Under the pieces are notes generated by a model. That model was not told the origin of the DNA and did not search any database. It saw nothing but the letters and a program-made list of their open reading frames with translations. Positions 58,614 to 64,000 of a DNA stretch of 64,000 bases are shown here, piece by piece; position 1 is the first letter of the stretch, and every line of letters begins with the position of its first letter. This DNA is from Adhaeretor mobilis. Its GTDB lineage: Bacteria > Planctomycetota > Planctomycetia > Pirellulales > Lacipirellulaceae. The stretch is taken from positions 2,959,178 through 3,023,177 of the forward strand of contig NZ_CP036263.1 of assembly GCF_007741515.1 (NCBI RefSeq), in the 5' to 3' direction. Position numbers and translations under genes: made by a program.

Positions 58614-60121
58614 GCAAGGCAATCGACAACACCTATGAGGCACTCTACTGTCGGATCCACGATTGCGTGGTAGCCGAATTAGAAGGGACGGCCTCGCCCG
58701 AGCAGTCTCGCGAACTGGCGAAACTCGTAAGCAGTGACGAAACAGCGCGTCAGATCTATGTTGCCTACATGCAGGAACTTGCCAGCTTGCGGCAGTCCTA
58801 TGCCAATCAGCCAATGAACCTGAGCGATCAGGAAACGCACAAGGTGCTAGCTTCGCTAAGCCGAGCTACCGACGATCGACGCTTCGGTCAAAAGTTCCCA
58901 TTGCATTGGGCAACATTGCTAGCCGCTTCGCTGCTCACGGCCGTAGTCGCGAACTGGCTGATTGTTGGTCGTGGTCAGCAAGCCGTGAAGAATGCAACCT
59001 CCGCCGAGGTTGAACCGGTGGATCACTCGGAACGCCCCATCTCTGAGCCTCTGGCCGGGACCGCAGTCGCAACCATCACCCGTGCAGTCGACGCCACATG
59101 GGAAGCGGGAACTTTTGCTCCCTCGGACCTTTCTCGTCTGCGTATTGGGCAAACGTTGGAGCTGGAAGAAGGGCAGGTTGAGCTTTTATTTGATACGGGC
59201 GTCGAGGTCATCCTTGAGGGGCCAACCCACTTCGAAATCCGTTCTGCAGACAGTGCTTATAGCAGATTGGGTTCTATCTCAGCACGCGTCGGAGAAGAAG
59301 CGAGCGGATTCACCATCGAGACGCCGAGTGCACGGGTGATCGACTTGGGAACGGAGTTCGGTGCCTCGATTTCTGAAACCGGCGAAACGGAAGTGGCTGT
59401 CTTTAAAGGTATCGTTGACCTAGCCGTCGATCCTTTGACGAAAAACTCGACAGGGATCGCTTTGAAGCGGTTGAATCAAGGTGAAGCGCTGCGCGTGGGT
59501 CGGAGCGGAGATTTTCATCGCGTGTTCTCCATCTCCAGCGACCGATTCCCAATGGCAGCAGTGAATCGCCGACTCTACCCTAATCGAAAGCTACTGGTCG
59601 CTGACGTGCGAGACAATATCCGCGATCCAGAGAGCCAGAAGTTCTACAAAATCGTCCGCAGCGGACTTCAGGAAGATGCTCCTGCATTTGTCGATCGCAC
59701 TCACCAGTGGAATGGCATCGACGAGAGTGGGGGAATACCGCCCCATCTGTTAGGCGCCGAGTACGTCATGCCCTTCAACGATGACAAACAATACCGTAGT
59801 AGCTTGGAAGTGACGCTGTTTGTAGCCCATCCCGCAACCCTGTACGTGTTTTTCAGCGACGATGTTGATGTACCCGATTGGTTGAAGTCCGGTTTTGTGG
59901 ATTCGGGCGAGAACATCGGACTGGATGAGGGTCCCTCCCGCTTCAAGAAGAGGCGAAGTGTCAATGACGGAACTGGACAAAGCATCGACACAATCTTCTC
60001 GATCTGGAAGCGAGAGATTTCAGCCCCGTCGCAGGTCACCCTCGGCGGTATCGCTCTGCCTAACCGCAAGTCAAAGTCAGGCTACAACATGTACGGCATT
60101 GCCGCTGTGCCACTTGACTGA
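58610..60121 (+). CDS. FecR-domain membrane protein, putative anti-sigma factor
   Basis: 503 residues from GTG 58610. The cytoplasmic N-terminal 85 residues (CVVAELEGTASPEQSRELAK) resemble anti-sigma domains. One membrane segment (WATLLAASLLTAVVANWLIV, about residues 90-110) follows, then a periplasmic FecR domain at about 150-290: LSRLRIGQTLELEEGQVELL, GVEVILEGPTHFEIRSADSA, SARVIDLGTEFGASISETGE and TEVAVFKGIVDLAV. The C-terminal 170 residues (beta-rich, VMPFNDDKQYRSSLEVTLFV) are of unknown role and may sense a ligand. It is coupled to the sigma factor and probably regulates it. Confidence 0.85.
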   Translation: MSKAIDNTYEALYCRIHDCVVAELEGTASPEQSRELAKLVSSDETARQIYVAYMQELASLRQSYANQPMNLSDQETHKVLASLSRATDDRRFGQKFPLHWATLLAASLLTAVVANWLIVGRGQQAVKNATSAEVEPVDHSERPISEPLAGTAVATITRAVDATWEAGTFAPSDLSRLRIGQTLELEEGQVELLFDTGVEVILEGPTHFEIRSADSAYSRLGSISARVGEEASGFTIETPSARVIDLGTEFGASISETGETEVAVFKGIVDLAVDPLTKNSTGIALKRLNQGEALRVGRSGDFHRVFSISSDRFPMAAVNRRLYPNRKLLVADVRDNIRDPESQKFYKIVRSGLQEDAPAFVDRTHQWNGIDESGGIPPHLLGAEYVMPFNDDKQYRSSLEVTLFVAHPATLYVFFSDDVDVPDWLKSGFVDSGENIGLDEGPSRFKKRRSVNDGTGQSIDTIFSIWKREISAPSQVTLGGIALPNRKSKSGYNMYGIAAVPLD

Positions 60122-60139
60122 GTCTAATCAAGTGGCACA
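60106..60139 (+). terminator. Hairpin overlapping the fecR-like stop codon
   Basis: A perfect 12-bp stem, TGTGCCACTTGA (60106-60117) with TCAAGTGGCACA (60128-60139), and a 10-base loop holding the TGA stop. Only a weak T-rich stretch follows. It could end the sigma-FecR transcript or shield its 3' end. Confidence 0.6.
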
Positions 60140-60231
60140 TTGTTAGTCGTCTTCTCTAGAAGAGCTTCACCACAGAGGGTTGGCCGCGCATTGGAGCAAT
60201 GGCTACTTTCACAGGCAAGTAAGGAGTAGTA

Positions 60232-61341
60232 ATGTTGCGTATCCATTTCTTTCTGGTACCGCTTTCTTTCGCACTGTTGGCGGTAGGCCCCGTCTTGGCT
60301 GAGGAAAGAGAGAGGACCGACTCTGACCAGCTCGTGTTGACAGAACTCGCGACGGAAAAACCTCGCTCATCAATCGTCATTGGCCAGTCGCTTGCGGAAG
60401 CCAAAAACCCAAAACCTGGAAAACTCCATTCACCATTCGGCGTTGATTTTGATGGGGCGGGCAACATGTTTGTCGTTGAATTGTCAGGGGGACGTGTTCA
60501 CAAACTGGATTCCAGCGGGAACTTGACGACAATTGCGGGCGACGGCAGCAAAGGCTACTCGGGAGACGGCGGTCCGGCCAGCGAGGCGACCTTTAATGGC
60601 ATGCACAATGTCGCAGTAACCCCCTCAGGCGACGTTTATATTTCCGACAGCTGGAATCACTGCATTCGAAAGATCGACAGCAAGAGCGGAATAATCACGA
60701 CTTTTGCTGGCACAGGACAAGCAGGATTCAGCGGTGATGGCGGCCAAGCTTCTCAAGCGACGTTCAATTTTCTGATGTGTGTTTCATTGAATCCGACCCA
60801 CAACAAGATCTACGCGGTCGATTCGAAGAATCTGAGAATTCGCGTCATCGACCTCGAAACGGGTATCGTCAACACAGTGGCTGGCAATGGTGAGAAAGGG
60901 ATTCCGAAGGATGGCGCCCTGGCGACCAAGAGCCCGCTAGTAGATCCGCGGGCTGTTGCTCTCGATTCGAGAGGCAACGTCTACATACTCGAACGAAGTG
61001 GCCACGCCCTGCGTGTCGTGACACTGGACGGAAAGATTCGCACCGTTGCAGGGAACGGAAAACAAGGCAGAGCAGATGGGTCGGCACTCAAGGCTGCGTT
61101 AAATTCGCCGAAACATATCGCCATCGATCATGCGGACAATGTCATTATTGCCGACGACAAGAACAAGCGGATCTGCAAATATGACACGCGACAAGGGGCA
61201 TTGATCAGCATTCTAGGCAGCGGTGTACACGTTCCCAAGAGAGGCCTGCTTCGACCACACGGGATCTGCGTCCATGACGACGGCTCGATCTATGTGGTCG
61301 ACTCCGGGCACAACCGCATTATCCGTTTACAGTTGCCCTGA
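60232..61341 (+). CDS. Secreted NHL-repeat protein
   Basis: 369 residues from ATG 60232, which has AAGGAG upstream. The signal peptide is FFLVPLSFALLAVGPVLA. The mature part is a six-bladed NHL propeller with repeated units such as HSPFGVDFDGAGNMFVVELS, TTIAGDGSKGYSGDGGPASE, HNVAVTPSGDVYISDSWNHC, ITTFAGTGQAGFSGDGGQAS, PRAVALDSRGNVYILERSGH and PHGICVHDDGSIYVVDSGHN. No enzyme motif is seen. It follows the sigma-FecR pair after a hairpin and may belong to their regulon; that is conjecture from position. Confidence 0.85.
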   Translation: MLRIHFFLVPLSFALLAVGPVLAEERERTDSDQLVLTELATEKPRSSIVIGQSLAEAKNPKPGKLHSPFGVDFDGAGNMFVVELSGGRVHKLDSSGNLTTIAGDGSKGYSGDGGPASEATFNGMHNVAVTPSGDVYISDSWNHCIRKIDSKSGIITTFAGTGQAGFSGDGGQASQATFNFLMCVSLNPTHNKIYAVDSKNLRIRVIDLETGIVNTVAGNGEKGIPKDGALATKSPLVDPRAVALDSRGNVYILERSGHALRVVTLDGKIRTVAGNGKQGRADGSALKAALNSPKHIAIDHADNVIIADDKNKRICKYDTRQGALISILGSGVHVPKRGLLRPHGICVHDDGSIYVVDSGHNRIIRLQLP

Positions 61342-61572
61342 AGGGGAACCACTGCCGCCACGTCAACTCGCATCACTTGTCTCAGAAGAGTTTGAAGATG
61401 CAACACTGGACGGAAGGTTCTTGCATGTGGTGTTCACGTCCTACAACGATTTCGAATCGAAGAATCTCAATAGGCTTTGCAACCCGCGACACGACTTAGC
61501 CGGTAGGAATCAATTGGAAGTACATTCTCTACAACGTCCGTGTTGTTCTTTAATAGTACAAAGTCACCAAAT

Positions 61573-63969
61573 TCATTGGCGAAACCGTCTACTGCTGATC
61601 GCTGCGATACTGCACAAGCCGGCAAGTATGGCAGTCGACGGTTCTGGAACCGGGGTTGCACTTGATATCAGCGTCTGGTTGCCATATTGATCCGTCCACA
61701 CGGTAAGATCATCTGCATCCACGTCATGGTCATTGTCTGCGTCCCCGTCAGTAATTTGCGCGCCGGAGGTTATGCCAAGCCCACTCTGCCAGACGAGGAA
61801 GTCTCGACCATCCACATCGCCATCTCCGTTAAAGTCTGCACTGTCAACTAAGCTCACATCCACGTCGGAAAGCGCCATGACAAAGTCCCGTTCGCCACCA
61901 CTCTTCTCAATTCCATCCTCGTAAGCCTGACCAAAGTCATACACGGAGCCGGGAGTGCTCACAGTACGAAGCCATTCGAACCCCGGACTTCCTCCGTTTG
62001 TCAGTCGCAAGGCATAACCAGCAGTCCCAGTAGTAGCTGGCAGTGAAAATGGAGAATCAAGCACGATCGCTGCTTCTTCATTTGCTGAAAGCTCGGGCAT
62101 ACTCAGAGCCGTCAATACTAAACGTGACGTACCAGGAATTATCGTGCTCGCTCCAACGTCTGCAATCTCAAAGAGTTCCATGTTTATGAGAATATCACTA
62201 GGATCAGAGTTGGAATCATATTCGTAATCGAGAAATATCGTTTTCAAATCAAAAGTAGAATCGACTTGGAACGTTTGAGTCAATGAGTTGCTGGAATCAT
62301 CTCCGAATTTATTATTAGGACCATCAGGCATAGCGGCAATTACTTGCGCGCCCCCTGGCTCGGGAAAGAGGTTTCCAGTTAATACTGTCGCCGCAGGTCC
62401 CGCTACAGCTCCGCTGAATTCGCCTGCACCAATATCGGCAGAGCCGTTGGGCACAACTCTGCCCCAAAAATCAAGGCCACCGTTGTCGGCAATCGTGAGC
62501 CCGCCATCAATGTATGGGGAATCCGCCGAGAGCATATATCCAGCAAGTGCATCTCTGCCAAATTCCATATCAATGTTGTATGGCTCAGCTCCTGGTGAAA
62601 CCAACCGAGGATCCGACAACAGCGCGTTAGTTTCTGACGTCGGTGGCGTGATATTGTGATAGACATTGGTGTCATACGCGACATTCGTGCCGTTATCAGC
62701 ATTGGCACCCGCAGTCCCCGAGCTGTCGCTGTGAAAAACATTGTTATTGAAAGTTGTTTCCAGCGGCGTTCTACCAAGGCTTGGCCCAATGAGCTCGGGG
62801 GAGAGGCTGCTCTTGAAGTAATGGGTGTTGTTATAAACTCTCGTGTCCGTCATATCTGAATCGTTCTCGAATCCGTAGTGATAGGCACCGTACAAGTCAT
62901 TGACACTAAGATTGTATCGGAAGATGGTGTCTGTCATCGGCTTCTTCATGATGCTCCCTAGCCAATGGTTGCCGTGACTGTAATTGTATTGGATGACTGT
63001 GCCCTTTGAATAATAGTCGGCATCAAAGCCTCCTCGATCATGGTCTCCCGGGTCGCCAACGTTGCCGTAGGCTTCGTTGTACTGAAATACGGTACCTATT
63101 GTCTTGAAATTATAAAAACTATTCCCTGTGCTATGGCGACTACTGTTTGCTGACGTGTTGTATTCGACGACAGCATAGTCGGTGTCGCGCGCGATCATGG
63201 AGTTCCTGCCAGTATTCCCAATCCAATTGTGGGCAACATAGAGATTCTTAATTGCATTTTCCCGATGCGTGCCCGTAAAAGTGTGCGCATGCTCGATGTC
63301 GGCATTGGAGATGTCGGTGCCAATGCCGACACCACCGATTTGGTCAATCACGTTATTGACTATCCGCACATCGTTATAGGTCGTCGCGTTTGAAGAGGTC
63401 GGCGACTTTCCATGAACATGGATTCCGCCTCTCATGTTTTTCTCGACCGCACCATTGACGTGGTGAATATAGTTGTCTTGAAGATAAATATGGTTGAGGG
63501 CTTTGCCTTGGTCTTCTCCGAGTACGTAAATCCCCATTAAATCGTCGTCATCCTGATCTCCACCGTTGTTATTGGTGATTTCAAGATTGCTTACTTCCAC
63601 ATATTCCGAGTTGTAAAGAAGTAGCCCAGCTGACACCGGGTCGCCACTGGTGGGGCGACTGGGGTGATTGTGAATGACGCCATTGTTGTTAATGATCGGC
63701 TTGTTCCCTGTGCCATAGGCGGAAATAGTAATCACATTCCCAGGCGTACCTACGGCTCTTGGGGCGAACATGCCAGTGAACACTTTGTCTCGCTCAAGGA
63801 GGATGTTGTCACCCGGGGAAAAAGTCGCTTGGCGGTAGGTGTCGAAGTCCGCCTGTGTAGAGATATGATAATCTGCGCTAATAGCCACGGAGCCATAGCA
63901 CCCTATCGACAGTATGCCGCAGAGAAGCGATTGAGTGAATCGTTTGTTCAGTGTGCAACTGCTTTGCAT
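61573..63969 (-). CDS. PEP-CTERM right-handed beta-helix protein with shared domain and dockerin-like loops
   Basis: 798 residues. Signal peptide LLCGILSIGCYGSVAISADY. Residues about 35-510 form a parallel beta-helix of the pectate-lyase type (ISTQADFDTYRQATFSPGDN, VSNLEITNNNGG, NHIYLQDNYIHHVNGA, FQYNEAYGNVGDPGDHDRGG), with repeated Asn and His positions typical of polysaccharide lyases or right-handed-helix binding proteins. About residues 535-700 match the domain found at 52219 and 54978 (LTQTFQVDSTFDLKTIFLDY, SPGFEWLRTVSTPGS). Dockerin-like loops (DFNGDGDVDGRDFLVWQSGL, DADNDHDVDADDLTVWTDQY) and a PEP-CTERM tail (VPEPSTAILAGLCSIAAISS) close it. Catalysis is not proven. Confidence 0.8.
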   Translation of the reverse strand: MQSSCTLNKRFTQSLLCGILSIGCYGSVAISADYHISTQADFDTYRQATFSPGDNILLERDKVFTGMFAPRAVGTPGNVITISAYGTGNKPIINNNGVIHNHPSRPTSGDPVSAGLLLYNSEYVEVSNLEITNNNGGDQDDDDLMGIYVLGEDQGKALNHIYLQDNYIHHVNGAVEKNMRGGIHVHGKSPTSSNATTYNDVRIVNNVIDQIGGVGIGTDISNADIEHAHTFTGTHRENAIKNLYVAHNWIGNTGRNSMIARDTDYAVVEYNTSANSSRHSTGNSFYNFKTIGTVFQYNEAYGNVGDPGDHDRGGFDADYYSKGTVIQYNYSHGNHWLGSIMKKPMTDTIFRYNLSVNDLYGAYHYGFENDSDMTDTRVYNNTHYFKSSLSPELIGPSLGRTPLETTFNNNVFHSDSSGTAGANADNGTNVAYDTNVYHNITPPTSETNALLSDPRLVSPGAEPYNIDMEFGRDALAGYMLSADSPYIDGGLTIADNGGLDFWGRVVPNGSADIGAGEFSGAVAGPAATVLTGNLFPEPGGAQVIAAMPDGPNNKFGDDSSNSLTQTFQVDSTFDLKTIFLDYEYDSNSDPSDILINMELFEIADVGASTIIPGTSRLVLTALSMPELSANEEAAIVLDSPFSLPATTGTAGYALRLTNGGSPGFEWLRTVSTPGSVYDFGQAYEDGIEKSGGERDFVMALSDVDVSLVDSADFNGDGDVDGRDFLVWQSGLGITSGAQITDGDADNDHDVDADDLTVWTDQYGNQTLISSATPVPEPSTAILAGLCSIAAISSRRFRQ

Positions 63970-64000
63970 AAGTTTGTCTCGATTCGAAACGATGAAATCT

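Noticed and set aside
1..64000. CRISPR arrays, rRNA genes or a replication origin
   Set aside because: Looked for regularly spaced repeats, rRNA-like blocks and DnaA-box clusters by eye; none was seen.

Overview
The window looks like a chromosomal segment of a planctomycete, most likely of the order Pirellulales. The evidence is protein content: two DUF1559 proteins with type IV pilin-like N-termini, six secreted proteins with PEP-CTERM tails (three of them with dockerin-like EF-hand repeats before the tail), formylglycine sulfatases, a DUF1080 protein carrying a haem-type CxxCH, an ECF sigma factor overlapping a FecR-like gene, a DUF447 protein and a beta-RFAP synthase of the methanopterin pathway. 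No rRNA, intact tRNA or CRISPR array was seen.

Layout. 1-137 is the start of a PfkB-type sugar kinase running off the left edge. 138-935 holds only decayed sequence. 936-3567 is a small methanopterin-linked cluster (pabA-like, DUF447, a small membrane protein, beta-RFAP synthase). 3582-12785 is mostly housekeeping: dapA, pdxJ, mgtE, rnc, an actP-type symporter with its DUF485 partner and a SpoIIE-type phosphatase. 13122-17166 has two outer-membrane barrel-type proteins, a broken ISAs1 transposase and a DUF308/HdeD membrane protein. 17165-20373 is a two-gene segment (FGE-like protein, DUF1080-cytochrome protein) bracketed by inverted copies of one IS3-type end; a sulfatase follows. 22190-23416 is a patch of insertion-sequence debris including an IS200/IS605 TnpA. 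23751-28376 holds three consecutive DUF1254/DUF1214 paralogues.

The centre of interest is 32433-47413, read here as a mannan (beta-mannoside) utilisation locus. A minus-strand operon encodes a GH130 enzyme, a sodium:solute symporter and a 995-residue secreted protein with two glycosidase domains. A LacI-family regulator is divergent to it. Then come PEP-CTERM proteins with a shared carbohydrate-binding-like module, a DUF1559/lipoprotein pair, a PEP-CTERM GH113-like glycosidase and a sugar-isomerase-like TIM barrel. Two matching operator sites, GTGCTCAAGTATTTGAGCAC upstream of a PEP-CTERM gene and a near copy upstream of lacI, lie immediately downstream of good -35/-10 promoters, which ties the set into one regulon. 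Similar tRNA-Met-like fragments lie at 30762-30785 and 49703-49724, and a second repeat lies at 32285 and 50104, so this block may be an integrated island.

47430-64000 carries an ADP-ribosylglycohydrolase-like gene, an alkaline-phosphatase-superfamily gene beside the remains of a sulfatase that lost its middle, and a second PEP-CTERM/DUF1559/lipoprotein/PEP-CTERM module. It ends with an ECF sigma-FecR pair, an NHL-repeat protein and a beta-helix PEP-CTERM protein. Three of these PEP-CTERM proteins share a domain I do not recognise.

All functional calls come from reading the sequence by eye; no database search was run.
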